Source: Ampullaceana balthica
Lineage: Eukaryota; Mollusca; Gastropoda; Lymnaeidae
Length of the DNA: 64,000 nucleotides
Direction: 5' to 3'
NCBI GenBank assembly: GCA_944989445.1
Contig: CALYLW010000053.1
Span: 920,001-984,000 of the forward strand
Position numbers and translations under genes: made by a program. The first letter of the stretch is position 1; every line of letters begins with the position of its first letter. Of the stretch, positions 23,305-34,890 are shown piece by piece. Below the pieces are notes generated by a model that was not told the DNA's origin, ran no database searches, and saw only the letters and a program-made list of their open reading frames with translations.

Positions 23305-23400
23305 GGTAGTCCTCCGGTTACGACGGTCCCATCCCGAATTACGCTGTTTAGTGCTTACGAACGCGCCCCCGTAAAGAATAGTATTACGCGTTATTCCGTA
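23305..23400. repeat. Possible Tigger/mariner-type terminus
   Basis: TATACAGGTAGTCCTCCGGT followed by TACGACGGTCCC resembles the outer end of Tigger-like (Tc1/mariner) elements, preceded by TATA. Only one end is visible and no transposase is seen. Weak call. Confidence 0.3.
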
Positions 23401-23589
23401 TTTTAAAAATAAAAAATTCATGAGGTAACCAATTCTTTTCTCTATTTGAAATAACAAAAATTATTGAAAAATATGTATGATTATTATTTCAACCTACAAC
23501 TTCCGTTTGCGAATTTTTCAAATGGCAAAGTTTTCAATCAAGTCAATAAAGCTGAGTAAGCTTTACAAGTTCCTTTTCAATGCTCATTA

Positions 23590-25250
23590 GAGAGAGCATA
23601 TTCAGCCTTTTTCGTCCCATGCAAATTCTAACTCATTATATATTCTTTTCAACTTTGAAAAGGATCGCTCTCAGCTGCAGTTTGATGTCATCATTGAAAG
23701 ATAGATGCGAAGTGCGATGTGTACATTTGTGAAGGACTGTGTGAAATATAGCTCATTCAAAAGCAGCAAAATTTTTAGCTCTGTGCAAGTTTTTTGAGTT
23801 TCGCTTTGTGCTAATTCCTTTTCCTTACCCTGAGCCTGGGCTGGACAATAACTTTTTTAAAGAGTTCTGAAAATTGGACTAATTCTGAAGGTAAGCAGTC
23901 TTCGAAATCACTCATGAACCTACATGTGGAAGAAAATCAGAAGCCCAGAGCCTAGTGCTCTTTATGGGTCTTCCCGGAAGACCCCCTTAGCCATCTGGCC
24001 ACCAAAGGGACGTAACAGCTGAGGAACCCCCCCCCCAAAGCGGTCGCTTCTGAAGCGGCCACCTGGGCATCCAGGACATACAGTTGAAGATGCCTCCCAC
24101 TAAGTTGCCCTCACAAGGAGGTGGTGGAATTTCCTACTACGACCCGCTACCACTTTGGCGCCATCCCGGCAAAGCACACGGGTCTCCATGGTTAGGGACC
24201 GCCGCAGACCGAGGGGGTCATCAAAGACCTACCTAGGGTGCAACCCCCACTGGAAGGTTTCCTCAGAGATGGCGTCCAATGCGTTCTTCGCGGCACTTTT
24301 TGCTAATCCGTACTGGCGCTCCTGGCCCTAAACCGGCACCGCTCGATGGCGTTGCTAGTAAATTGAGGGGGACCAAACGGTTGCTTTGGATTTATCCTAC
24401 CCCTTCTTCGAAATCAATTGAATGTTCTTCCATTAATTTGGCTGCTGCCCATCGGGTGGCGAAAGTGCTGAGCTCAGTTAGGTTTGTAAGAAAACCAAAT
24501 TTCTCATGGATGTATTTATATGCACCTAACCAATGCTGTAGGGCTTAAGAAAGTTTGTTAATGATTACCAGAAATACCTCAATCTTGAATTTTTTTCTCC
24601 AGGAGAATACTGTTTTGTTGATGTCCCTTTATCAAACTGACGCTTTCTTTTTTGTTTGATAGTATTGAAGATTGTTTACACTGTTTTTACCACGGACTTT
24701 TCCTTTCTTTGTCTTCATAGGAATAAAATTAAGAATGCTATTTTTTAACAAACTCAATGAGAGACTTCCTTTCTAAAATTGAGTCCCAAATTTCAAGTAA
24801 AATAGCGACTTCCAGTTGTTCAGTTTCCTTTAGAAATACTTCTTCTTCAAGTCGGCAGTCCCGTGGCTGATTTTCATTCGTTGCTAATTCTTCCAGTGCT
24901 GCGATATTCTCATGGTATGAGCTATTAACAGACCTTACAGCATAATGTCAGGCTGACCATCTTGTGTCAGACAAGGTTTTGTTAGCATGTATTAATTTCA
25001 TATGTTTTTGAAGTACCTGTCAACGATGAGTAGATGAAACAAGTCGGGTATAAAGATTTTGCAGAAGTCAAAAAAATCTGACCGCAGTAGGACAACCTGC
25101 TGCTCTTTTCCCAACCAAATTAAAGGAATGAGCTGTGCACGGCACATAATGAGCTACAATGCACTTCTCACGCAGAATAGCCTGGTTTCGTTATACTTCC
25201 TACTCATTTGCAGCATTGCCGTATGACTGTCCAAGGCATTTTCAGGGATT
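23590..25250 (-). pseudogene. hAT transposase, decayed
   Basis: Minus-strand translation gives SVNSSYHENIAALEELATNE, QPRDCRLEEEVFLKETEQLE and AILLEIWDSILERKSLIEFV at about 24980-24730, and near 23690-23590 the dimerisation segment ERSFSKLKRIYNELEFAWDE preceded by a stop. ERSFSKLK is a hallmark of the hAT C-terminal dimerisation region. A GC-rich insertion (about 23960-24380) and several stops disrupt the gene. It is the former transposase of the element 22718-25825. Confidence 0.7.
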
Positions 25251-25365
25251 CGTACAAATATAATGGCCTGCATCTTTATTATACACTATAATTCATAAAA
25301 AGTTTGGGGGCCCTTAAATTATTGGGGGATTTAGCCCGTTCAGCACCCCCCCCCTTTTTGATCCG

Positions 25366-25758
25366 CCATAGGGGGGGGTCCACTCATCTGTGACGATGTG
25401 TTACGAGGAGGGGGGTGTTTAAGAAATGTGACGTCACATCAAAAACGCGAAACCTTAAATAAAAGTTCCACTTAAATATTTGATTGTTTACAATTTATTT
25501 AATTACGTATTCAATGACTTCACGCGTGTTACGATATTACAGTGCAGACTTACCCTAAATACATATTTAAATGACAAAAAAAATTTGCAACATGCCAATT
25601 TTTATTGAGAAAATACGGCTTGGGGAAGGGGTGTCAAAGCTTTGTGACGCCATATCGTAAAAAAGGGGTGGGGTCTAAGTTTTGTGACAAATTATGACGC
25701 TGGGGGAGGGTGGGGTAAAAATCGGCAACCTCGCGTGACGTCATTTATGGACGGCCCC
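25366..25758. repeat. Partial copy of the GTCCATAAATGACGTCA element
   Basis: Both ends and interior resemble the element at 29261-31322: GTGACGATGTGTTACGAGG, GAAATGTGACGTCACATCAA, ACGATATTACAGTGCAGAC, and the right end GTGACGTCATTTATGGACGG. The left terminus is degenerate. It lies inside the hAT at 22718-25825. Confidence 0.6.
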
Positions 25759-26550
25759 TTCAGTCGTGAAGGGGTGACACCATGAGCTACCGCCCCGGGT
25801 GACACCAACCCTAGTGACGCCTCTGATTTCGAGAACATAATTTTAATAGTAGATCCAAATAGTTACAGACTTTGGGGGCTGATAACACAAATTCCAATGT
25901 CACGCTACACCACTGAATGACATATATCAGACATTAACGCTGATATTGAAGGAAAAATGAGGAATTATTTAAAGAATTCTGTAGCATTCAGTTTGGCTCT
26001 TGATGAATCAACGGATATTCAAGTTACGCCACAATGGGCGTGTTCCTTTGTACTGTTTCATTAGACGTGGCTGTAAGAGAGGAGCTACCACTCTCACATG
26101 CCAGAAGTGAAATATCCTCAACTTAAGAAAGCTAGTTTCAGACTTATATCCATTTTCTGTAAAACCTATTGATTGGAATCTTTGTACTTCACAATAAAGT
26201 TAATAAAATCAAAGCACTCAGCAGTAAATAGTAACCAGAATCTGACAAAACTTGTTCGCACCATAACTACTAGCTACCAACCAGATTTAAAGAAACTTGC
26301 TAGTTCAAAGGCTTCTCAGCAGAATCATAACACTTAAGGTTCACTATAATTATGAGGCGAAGACTTATTGGCTGTAATTAAAAGGATTGGCATGATCATT
26401 TTAAGGGATTCATAAATGTTTTTTTTATAAAAAAAAGGAAATCAGAAGATTTTAAAATTAACTTTCAATAGACGGATCATTGTTTAAAAAAAATAATTTT
26501 GATTTTGACAGTGACGTTGCAATGAAAAAAGTAATTTCAAATATGAGGCA

Positions 26551-27453
26551 GCAGAGAACTTAAAACTTAAAACTTGAGAACTTGAGTACTTAAAATCGGA
26601 CACAGCAAATACATTCGTAAAGAAAGTTTTGGACATCTGTTCCACTTTCTACGTACTCTTAGTTGCGCCTCTGTAAAAATTCTTGGTAAACTTTGTATGG
26701 ACGAAGTCTAGAACATTTTCAGAACACGTCCTCATTCTCTTTTATAGCAATATTTATTGGTCACATAGATTATAGAAGACTTAACATTCTATCGACACAA
26801 TACGCCCGCCCCCACCAGCAACTTTCCAAACATAAATTAATATTTCATAATTTCTAAAAAATAAAGAGTTAAACTAAGTTGCACGTAGTGTCAATTTAAA
26901 TAACTTTTTGGGATTATTGGAACACTTCTTAAACTTTTTTCTTTTGTCGTAAAGCTAAATAATGTCGGGCGACACTCTATAGAGTAAATATATATAAGGA
27001 GGTGGAGGTCGTAGGCGGCTTTTGTTTGGATAGTTTGAGTCCATTGCATTTTGATGGGGTGGAGAATGATGTAGACTATTTAAATGGTAACTTTTGTAGG
27101 TAGTTATAAATTTGAAGTTTATGTTGAAATGATTTTCGGCTCTATATTTAGGCAAAATAGTTCCGTGGCATTGTACTTTAACATATTTTTACGAGTTATT
27201 GAAGAAGTAGAGAATTTAACGTCAAATAATGGAGCGATGTGATACAACTTCACAACTCACAAAGTTTGAGAAAGTTGAAATCGTCCATAAAAAGTTATCA
27301 CAAGGAACGACCCGGGGTTTAATTTATAGCCAAGAAATTACTACACTGACTGAAAGACTCAAGTGTAACACATTACTTATTTGTTCACATTATAATATCG
27401 GAAGAAGATATTATTGAGATGAATAGCTCAAAGTTTTTTATGTGGGTTTAGAG
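26551..27453. other. Spacer without recognised genes
   Basis: AT-rich; no coding region or repeat family is recognised apart from a possible continuation of the old hAT transposase at its left edge. Confidence 0.35.
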
Positions 27454-28101
27454 CCGTGGCGTAGCGAGGGGGGGCAGGGTGGGGACATATGTCCCCGGGC
27501 GCCACGTTAGGGGGCGCCAAAATGAGTATTAAAAATAATTATTTAATTTTATTTTGATGTATTCTAATGTATCCCAAATACGTTTGCAAGATTGAATTTT
27601 GGAGCCCAACAAATATCTTCATTACAAAACCAGTTGGCAAACATGATTTTGGCGCCCCCATTGAGCATTAAGGGGTGCCATTCTACTCAGAAATAATTGC
27701 CACCTCCACAATGTAGGATTTCTATTATAATAGAAGCATTTCACTGCAAATACTTCTAACAATTGCTATTTCAATTGCAAGCTGTGAGCGGTCCTTCAGC
27801 AAACTAAATCCTATTTTATATCATTTACGTGCTTCAATGGGACAAGGTCGTCTGAGTGATCTTGCACTCCTTAGCATCGACTATGTCTATTCCAGTCATG
27901 TATTTTTAAAAAAATAATTTTTATTAGAATTGTATAGAGGGTTATGAGTCTGTATTCTATTTATTAAAATAACGGATGCTTCGAATATGAACTATATTAA
28001 CCGTAAAATTTCAAAATTTTCTTGGGGCTCGCCAGAATCCGTGAAGGGGCGCAGACTTCGTGTCATGTCCCCGGGCGCAGATGACCCTAGTTACGCCACT
28101 G
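27454..28101 (+). mobile_element. Short hAT element with dimerisation-domain remnant
   Basis: Ends are CCGTGGCGTAGCGAGG and AGTTACGCCACTG. Flanks are perfect 8-bp duplications GTTTAGAG (27446-27453 and 28102-28109). On the plus strand at about 27735-27890 a frame reads LQILLTIAISIASCERSFSK, then LNPILYHLRASMGQGRLSDL, the C-terminal dimerisation region of hAT transposases. The rest of the transposase is gone. Subterminal TCCCCGGGCGC is present at both ends. Confidence 0.92.
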
Positions 28102-28109
28102 GTTTAGAG

Positions 28110-28714
28110 TATTATGGGTACGTTTAATTCAATGTATTCATTGGTCTTCGACTTGTTTATATTTCAAACAGCTTTGTTTGTATGGAGAATGCGTCTCACA
28201 CAAGTTAGCTCCACAGAGTGATGGTTAGCGTGTTTAAATTATAATTAAGAAATTTCTGTTACTACTGTAGCCTATAAGGAAAGATCCTTGCCTTTACCTG
28301 TCTATTATTTTCAATGACAGCTTTTTGCCATATCTAGCATCTTTTATTTCTTACAATCTTGAAACCACTTAATTTTAATCTCTCTCTTTTTTTTATTTCT
28401 CTCAAAATAAAAACACAACGCAAATTGATAATAAATAATTAGCTTTTTACTTTTAGATTACAGCCAAATTTGTAAACTTACTTATTTAAATATTCATTTA
28501 TGAATGATTGCATCACCTAAGACAGATTAGGTTAATGGTGCAGTTTCCTTTTAGCTTCTAGAGAAATGTGAGCATTATTAACCAAAATTGTTCAACTCGA
28601 CGATTAAATGAAATTTAAACATCTTTTAGTATAAATGCCAAACCATTTAAAAGCAAAGAAAAACAACCGATCGCTTTCACAAAAAGTATTAATAAAGATT
28701 AAACATTATTTTAG
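28110..28714. other. Probable intronic spacer
   Basis: No exon recognised before the acceptor at 28713-28714. AT-rich with pyrimidine-rich stretches. Confidence 0.4.
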
Positions 28715-28858
28715 TGACATGTTTGTATGGCGTTGATCAATTGTTTTCAATCAACAACCTGACGTGTGCTGAGTCCATGAAAGCCAAGCCTTCATTGTGT
28801 TACGACTATGCAAAGCAATGCTGCAAAAGTTGTAAGAACTACTACAGACCAGTACAAG
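28715..28858 (+). CDS. Exon encoding a Cys-rich module of an ADAM-like protein
   Basis: Acceptor ATTTTAG precedes 28715 and donor GTAAAT starts at 28859. The 144-nt exon is in phase 1-1 and encodes TCLYGVDQLFSINNLTCAES, then CYDYAKQCCKSCKNYYRPVQ. The spacing C...C...C...CCxxC resembles the ShK-like or Cys-rich module at the C terminus of mig-17-like molluscan metalloproteinases. A symmetric 1-1 exon is typical of shuffled extracellular modules. It joins in frame with 32226-32392. Its parent gene is uncertain: it could be the 3' part of the decayed copy upstream or a separate gene. The family call rests on the Cys pattern only. Confidence 0.6.
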
Positions 28859-29260
28859 GTAAATATGCCCTTATTTTTATCACACCACCTAAACGGTACT
28901 ACACAAGTTACAGATTTGTTTAACAAAAAGTTTCCGTGGACACTCCATGGTGAGAATCCACTGCGACTGATAAACCCCAAGTTTGTTTTTTTACACTGAG
29001 CAGGAACAACTTTGAAATCTGATACGGGACATTTGCACACGTATAAACATCGTGCTATACAGTTGATTAGTGTGAATTATTTTAAGCTACATATCTAAGA
29101 GGCTTAGTACAACTTAAAATCAGTGAAAAATTTTATTTATGAATATTAGTTTTATTATTCACATTATCATTATTATTTTATTTTTCGATGAGTTTGCAAA
29201 TATAATTCCACTAAAATGACATTGTTTAAGGCGAGGTAAGGGGATATTTAAATGAAGAAA

Positions 29261-31322
29261 GGGGCCGTCCATAAATGACGTCACGCACCTAGGGGGGGAG
29301 GGGGTTATCCTTTTGTGACGATGCGTGACGAGGGGAGGGAGGGGGGGTTGAAGAAATGTGACTTCACATCAAAAGGGTAATTTTAATAAAAAAACTTCCA
29401 CTGAAATATTTGGTCGCTTACAATTAATATAATGACTTTAAAAAAATAATAAAAACCATCTGTGCTTCTCAAAGTGACGGTCCGTAGGCCAGCAGACACG
29501 GGATGGCGTAAGTTATCAAGAAATGAAAATTAAATCTAATTATAATCCTTAATTTTGAGAACCCACAAGAGCACATATAAAATTGTTACTCTGAGTCGTT
29601 TGATGTTGACATCAAAGCATTTGTGATGTAACCGCAGCTCCGTTTGGTTCGATTGCGGCAGGAGACCTCGAACTTTTTTGCCGATTTCCCAAAATATGCA
29701 AGTTTATGTGTGCGTTACCCCCCCCCAGACTCGAGGTCCTGCCCACATGACTCGGGCGGGGATTTGGGGGAGCGTCGTTATTCCCCCCCCCCTGATAATG
29801 CAACTGGTGAGTTTTACAAGCATGACAAGTGTCTAAAAACTAAAAATGATCTGAATAGGATTATGTGTAGATATTTTAAGTCAAAACTACACGGAATATC
29901 CATTTTTTATGTGTTTTTTTTTGGGGGGGGGGAATCTATTTGATACAATTATAAACGTTTTAAGTTTGATATAATAGTTCGATTGGTTTTTGGTCTAACG
30001 CCCCTGGCCGTTCTAGATATAATAATATTCATTAACTTTATTGAATGCATCAAATTCATGACATCGCATTCGAGAGTAGCACAAAACAACTTTTCTTCTT
30101 AGCTCAGTTTTAAGGCATTAATTTTAAATACCACAGGATACTTGATACAGTCATGTGGATTAAGATTATGGTCACTAGTGTCAATATAAATGAAAGTAGG
30201 GTGGATTTAGGTGTCTTCGTATAGTACGTAGGTAAGAAGTCTACATAGCTGTCAAATTTTAAAAAATGCATTTTCTGGAAGGAACCGGTTTAATAGCGGG
30301 CATATGTTCGAAGCGTACACGTACACACAGAGGCGTCACTAGGGTTGGTGTCACCCGGGGTGGTAGCGCATGCTGTCACTCCCTCACGACTTTATCCTAA
30401 TTTCCCCAAGTCTTCCATTGCCAAATAACGGGAACATAATTTTACATTTTGGTGCCACCCCTTCTGATGATGTCACCTGGTGAGGTCCGCACCCTCGCAT
30501 TCCCCTACACAACATTTTTGTAATTTGTCTTCTATAAATTGTCTTAGTGTCACTTTTTAATAAATTTCGTGACGTTGACCAGTAAAATAGCACGCAACAA
30601 AAGAGCGCAGATGAAGATTGGAGTTTGTTATTCTAATATATGGTAATGTTTCAAGATGGACTACCAACTAGGTATAGCACGGTGAAAGTGCGATTTTATC
30701 ATGCGCTCTTTAATGACATGTAACAACAATTATGAGAAGAAAATTGTTTCCAACATATGTCAGACAAGCTTTTGACATTAGCGCTGCATTGTTCGTTAGC
30801 TGTCTTGCTATGCCATGGCAACTAAACAAATTAAATTTTTTTTTATATGAAACAAGCCGAATTCATAATTAATATTATAGGGCCTTAAGCCATGTAGGGG
30901 CTCATTTTGCTATCACGTTGTTACTGGTAAAATCACGTAAAATAGGAAAAGAATGCACCGGTACCTGGTGAAATGGAAAAATGCATGGCGGTCGTCTAAT
31001 ACGAAAAAGTTAGAGAAGCACTGGGTTACAATTTATTTAATGACATTTTACATAGCTTCACGTGTGTTCCGATATTACAATGCAGACCTACACTAAATAA
31101 ATATTTAAATGACAAAAAAGTCATTTTAAACATACTTATTTTCAAATAGAATATAAGGTGGGTTTTTTAAATATATATTTATTTTTTATTTTTATTGATG
31201 GGGGGGGCAAAGCTTTGTGACGTATTTTGGAGGGGGGGTTCTAACTTTTTGTGATAACGTGTGACGAGGGGGGGGGATAAAAAATCGGCTAAAATAGCGT
31301 GACGTCATTTATGGACGGCCCC
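29261..31322. mobile_element. TIR DNA transposon with GTCCATAAATGACGTCA ends
   Basis: The left end GGGGCCGTCCATAAATGACG and the right end GTCATTTATGGACGGCCCC are perfect inverted complements over about 26 bases. Both are followed inward by poly-G and GTGACGA-type sequence. Flanks are AAA on each side, so a target duplication is unclear and the superfamily is left open. No transposase is recognised. A hAT-related short end (30328) lies inside. An internal copy is at 25366-25758. Confidence 0.82.
30328..30503. repeat. Truncated short relative of the hAT at 22718-25825
   Basis: It starts CAGAGGCGTCACTAGGGTTG and continues GTGTCACCCGGGG, the reverse complement of the right end of 22718-25825. 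About 130 bases in, it matches the other subterminal part (GGTGCCACCCCTTCTGATG), but the outer terminus there is missing. The flanks CGTACACA (30320-30327) and CCTACACA (30504-30511) match 7 of 8 and may be the target duplication of a copy that lost its end. Confidence 0.6.
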
Positions 31323-32225
31323 AAAGCAGCAACGCAAAAATCAATGTGTTACATAGGTTTTCTCTAATATTAGAATAGTATTTTCACCACTAGCCCAAGG
31401 TTAACTTTAGAACTCCATGAATGTTTCTGGCATGTCGTCTCCCATGTTTATAATCTTTTTAATAATTATAAATGTAATATAACCAATCATTTGTGACTTT
31501 GTGTTTCATCACGAACCTACCTCTTTATTAAATTAAAGGCTTATAAGACAGGCTGGATCTTAATATATTGATGCCACTATCTCAAAATCAATTAATATTT
31601 TGTCCTAAAAATCGCTAAAGAAATAGACATTAAACTATAATTTATGAATTTTAAACCCCTACTTAAAAATAGTATAGCGGTTTTCATTTGCATTTTCTAA
31701 ATTAATTGCAGTACTAGTTTTTTTCAAATGTGTCATTGCTTGATAAGAGAGGAATTGATATAAAATACGCGTCACCTGAATCGCTTTAAGTTTTTCAAAA
31801 TATGAGGAGTAAGCGGGGAAGATAATATGTATCTTATTTTTATTTTGGCTTAAAAATAAATTATTTGAACAAATATTTAAAGGTAAAGAACTGAGTCTTA
31901 GTTTAATTTAAAAACAATTTCTGTAGGTTTATTTTGAAGATTAAAACTCTGAGTGGAAGATTTCAGTGGAAACAGGTGTTTAAAGAGTTTCTTAAGTCAA
32001 ACATTTCCTTCAATTACTCAAAAATATTTCATATTCACCGACAACCTAAACAGTTATTATAATTTTTCAAAGTAACGTGGGGCAAAATTTCACAAATACC
32101 CATTGAATAAAATGCAGTAATATTTGTGATTAGTCCGATCTAGAATAGAGAATCAACCTGAACAATCTATGGATGTAAAGGCTGTAAAGGCTGCTAAACT
32201 TTTCAACTATTTTTCATTTTATCAG
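31323..32225. other. Probable intronic spacer
   Basis: No exon or repeat recognised before the pyrimidine-rich acceptor at about 32210-32225. Confidence 0.4.
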
Positions 32226-32392
32226 GCTGTGAGTACGGAGACAGAGATGCCCCCTGTATAACTTCCGATTGTTCACGTGGTACAATCCGTCTGCTATATT
32301 GCTGCGCTACCTGCAACTATGGCACACCAATAACAACAATTCAAACAACGACTCAAACAAGGAGTACAACGACACAAACAACGATGTCAATG
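32226..32392 (+). CDS. Exon: Cys-rich module followed by Thr-rich linker
   Basis: Acceptor TTTATCAG ends at 32225. In phase with the previous exon the frame reads GCEYGDRDAPCITSDCSRGT, then IRLLYCCATCNYG, a second six-Cys module like that at 28715-28858, followed by a Thr-rich stretch (TTTQTRSTTTQTT). A mucin-like Thr-rich linker outside the Cys-rich region fits a secreted protease tail. The donor is uncertain: GTTAGC at 32393 is weak. Confidence is moderate for the exon and lower for its end. Confidence 0.62.
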
Positions 32393-32739
32393 GTTAGCTT
32401 TTTTATATGTAACTCTCTTGTAGGCGTTCTCTCAACACATAATCTTGTATTCAATAATCCACTGAAGAACTTGTTTTAACAAACTAACTTTAATATTTAT
32501 ACTTTGTACAAGAATTATCATTTGAGGTTATACAACGTGGAATTCTCTAGCACACACATCACGTCATTCACTCACGGAAGTTCTCTGACAACTGCCTCGC
32601 CCAACCTTCTCAGCCAATGGGAAGGCTCCTCTGTTCCCGCGCTTATTCCTCACATGACCTCTCCATCATGCAATACACTCATGGTACATCATGCAATACA
32701 CTCATGGTACACTGGTGGTTCACTCATGATTCACATGTG

Positions 32740-32932
32740 ACAAACGAGTACAACGACACAAACAAGGAGTACAACGGCTTCTTTGGTGACAACGACATTC
32801 AATGGAACAACAATAACATCACTGACGACAACATCAAAATATTCGACAACAGCATCCGTTACTGCAACGAAGACAAATTCAGGAAACTACAACAGTGGTT
32901 GCGGAGATGACGTCAGTGGCCAACAAAATTGA
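32740..32932 (+). CDS. Thr-rich C-terminal exon ending in a stop
   Basis: The frame STTTQTRSTTASLVTTTFNG, then Thr/Ser-rich sequence, ends SGCGDDVSGQQN with TGA at 32930-32932. It repeats the TTTQTRSTT text of 32350-32390, so it continues the same mucin-like region. The join is unresolved: an AG at about 32751 gives a phase that does not match the weak donor at 32393. The 350 bases between could be an intron or an insertion. Another frame here is also open (YNDTNKEYNGFF...), but it lacks the compositional match to the previous exon. Confidence 0.5.
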
Positions 32933-33409
32933 AAACATAACCTCGAAAGCGTATAGACCAACTTGTTTCTTAGACAAAAAGTGTCTTATTTTATTTCTGT
33001 TGTTTCTAATTTCTTTGTGTTAATTCCTTTTTTTTTCTGGCTAGGTTGTGTTTTTAAAATTAATTTTAAATCGTTGCTTTCACGGAAGCCATTGCGCTTA
33101 CTATTTTTGGACTGACCCAATATTTACAGATTCTGTGCGCCAATAATTCACTAACCTTTAGTTTCCCAAGTAAACTTAAAACTATTAACACACAGTGATT
33201 TCTCTACTGGACTATTTGCACATCACCGCAGCTAAGTTAAATTTCGTTATATTCGTTTTATTTGTGTACTATTTGTTCGTTGAGGAAGGCCCTTTGCTGA
33301 AACGATCGCTGTTTTGTTACATCCTGGCAGGCTAACTCATACCCTGTTTATATGTTATACATTTACTAATTTATTAGCCTGTTTGCAGTCTCAGCCCATT
33401 ATTAACACA
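32933..33409. other. 3' flank, no gene seen
   Basis: Follows the Thr-rich exon. AATAAA-like and AT-rich sequence is present but no polyadenylation signal can be assigned with confidence. No other feature is seen. Confidence 0.4.
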
Positions 33410-33830
33410 CAGGGCTGGCCCTAGTGTACGCGGGGCCCAATGCAGCAAATTATGAGCGAGCCTCGGGAACAAGGCATCAGACGATGAGCGCAACCTATGC
33501 AAAAATTTGCATTTCTACATATATTAAAATAATTAGGGAAAAATAAATTACTTAAATTGTCAGTCTATAATGGCATTGACACATCAAGAATTGCAGTTTG
33601 ATTTATTTAATTGAAGATCCTTAAACTCAATAAGGTTGTTAATAATTAATTTTTTTAGTTTTTGTATGCTAATTGACATTTTATATATACATGTATAAAG
33701 CTTAACATTATAAAATATAAACTAGCGTTGGTTTGTTTGTTTCTTCTACTTCCATCTTGTTTTTTTACAACTTACTTACAACCAAATCTAGCGAGCTTGG
33801 GCGGCTGCAAAATTTGAAGTAAGTTCATTA

Positions 33831-34272
33831 TCTTATCTGTTTACAGACGCTCTTTCTATACAGAAGATTATTGCGTCCTACGCTTATCTATGGTTTGTGT
33901 TTAGTCCTGCATTTTTATTAGAGATTTAAATGTTGATAAAGTGTTGGTTTTCCTGGATTCTTCAGGCAACCCATTCCACGCCCGAATTCCGGACGGGAAG
34001 AAGGAAAACTTGTATGTGTTTTGTTCTTGCATACGGAATAAGAAAGGTGTTTTTATCCTTATGTCTATCTGAGGGTTGTATTAAGTTATCTTTGTGTTGT
34101 ATTTCTAAATTAGAATTAATTGCTTTATGTATGATTACTACTTTGCTCTTGGTTCTTCTATCCTCTAGTGTTTCAAGGTTTAATGATTTAACTAATGGTG
34201 TTACTCTTGTCAGTTTCGAATATTCTCCAGTAATGAATCTGGCAGCTCTTTTTTGAATTTGTTCTAGTTTAT
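33831..34272 (-). mobile_element. CR1/L2-like LINE, 5'-truncated copy
   Basis: Strongly similar to 13655-14097, with the same 3' tail (TTATCTTATCTG on the plus strand). Minus-strand translation gives NKLEQIQKRAARFITGEYSK. It joins directly to hAT transposase text (SYLAILSIENDVARDIDN) at about 34272, so the LINE inserted into the end of the transposase gene. Confidence 0.88.
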
Positions 34273-34621
34273 TATTGTCAATATCCCTAGCAACATCATT
34301 CTCAATTGACAAAATAGCTAAGTAACTGAACCTATTTTGAATCATTGTTGATCGTATAAATGTTTCAATAAGTTTTTAGTTCGAAAAGCTTCTTTCTCCG
34401 GAAGGCACTGTGACAGGAATAGTTAAAAGTATTCGATGCGCAAAGTGTGTGCTAGGAAAGCCACTATAACGCTTGTTTGCTGAAAGAAACTGCAAAATCT
34501 TAATAGGATCGTTGTGGGTGACTGCAGGAATTATGGAACTCAATGATTGCAACTCTTCAGCAAGCATGAAACCACACAGATCCTTACTTTTGCAGGTTGT
34601 GGTCTTTTTCTCCAGATTCAC
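34273..34621 (-). pseudogene. hAT transposase C-terminal (dimerisation) region
   Basis: Minus strand: NDPIKILQFLSANKRYSGFP, STHFAHRILLTIPVTVPSGE, RSFSN, a shift, then RFSYLAILSIENDVARDIDN. The pattern IPVTVxSGERSFS and LAILSIEN is the hAT dimerisation region. The C terminus is cut by the LINE at 34272. Minus-strand sequence from 34890 to 34640 reads as further decayed transposase. Confidence 0.82.
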
Positions 34622-34890
34622 AATGCAATTCAGTAGATTTTATTAAAAATTTTTTATTAATTTTTTAATATTATTTATTGTAATTTTTTTGGTAATTGAT
34701 GAAATTTATAAAGAAATCCAAACGAGTCAAGATGCCTTCATAGTTATTCATAGCGAATGTCAATCAACATGATTGGCGTACCAACAATCTGGTTAAATAA
34801 ATATCTGCAATATTGTTCTTGTGCATCTAGAAATCCCTCATCTTCTCCTTCATATGTAAATATTTTTTTTTCTTTTTCCCACTCTCATCT

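Larger units (their letters stand above)
22718..25825 (-). mobile_element. hAT element nested in an older hAT
   Basis: Ends are CAGTGGCGTCACTAGGG and CCTAGTGACGCCTCTG. The flanks are perfect 8-bp duplications ATTTCGAG (22710-22717 and 25826-25833). Subterminal GCCCCGGGTGACACC occurs at both ends. A decayed transposase lies on the minus strand inside. A partial related end occurs at 30328. Internal additions include a GC-rich unexplained stretch (23960-24380) and a piece of the GTCCATAAATGACGTCA-type element (about 25366-25758). Confidence 0.93.
22335..26550 (+). pseudogene. Old hAT transposase (GTF2IRD2/ZBED-like), split by another hAT
   Basis: The left end, GGTTGCCAAATGGC with CTCGCGAGCC, resembles Charlie-type hAT termini. 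Translation before the inner element gives ATNERQRHLAEVQ-like sequence, then, shifted, FAWNISSAKRPYSDGVFIKK. Immediately after it (25834 on) the frame resumes NIILIVDPNSYRLWG, then INADIEGKMRNYLKNSVAFS and LALDESTDIQ, the Asp-containing LDESTD region of this transposase group. The text thereafter is full of stops. The 3' terminus was not found, so the right boundary is approximate. Removing 22718-25833 joins FIKKNFE to NIILI in frame. Confidence 0.75.

Noticed and set aside
32617..32910. 97-residue frame with an Asn-rich end as the true C-terminal exon
   Set aside because: It overlaps the Thr-rich frame, which matches the composition and repeated text of the preceding exon; the Asn-rich reading is most likely its shifted shadow.
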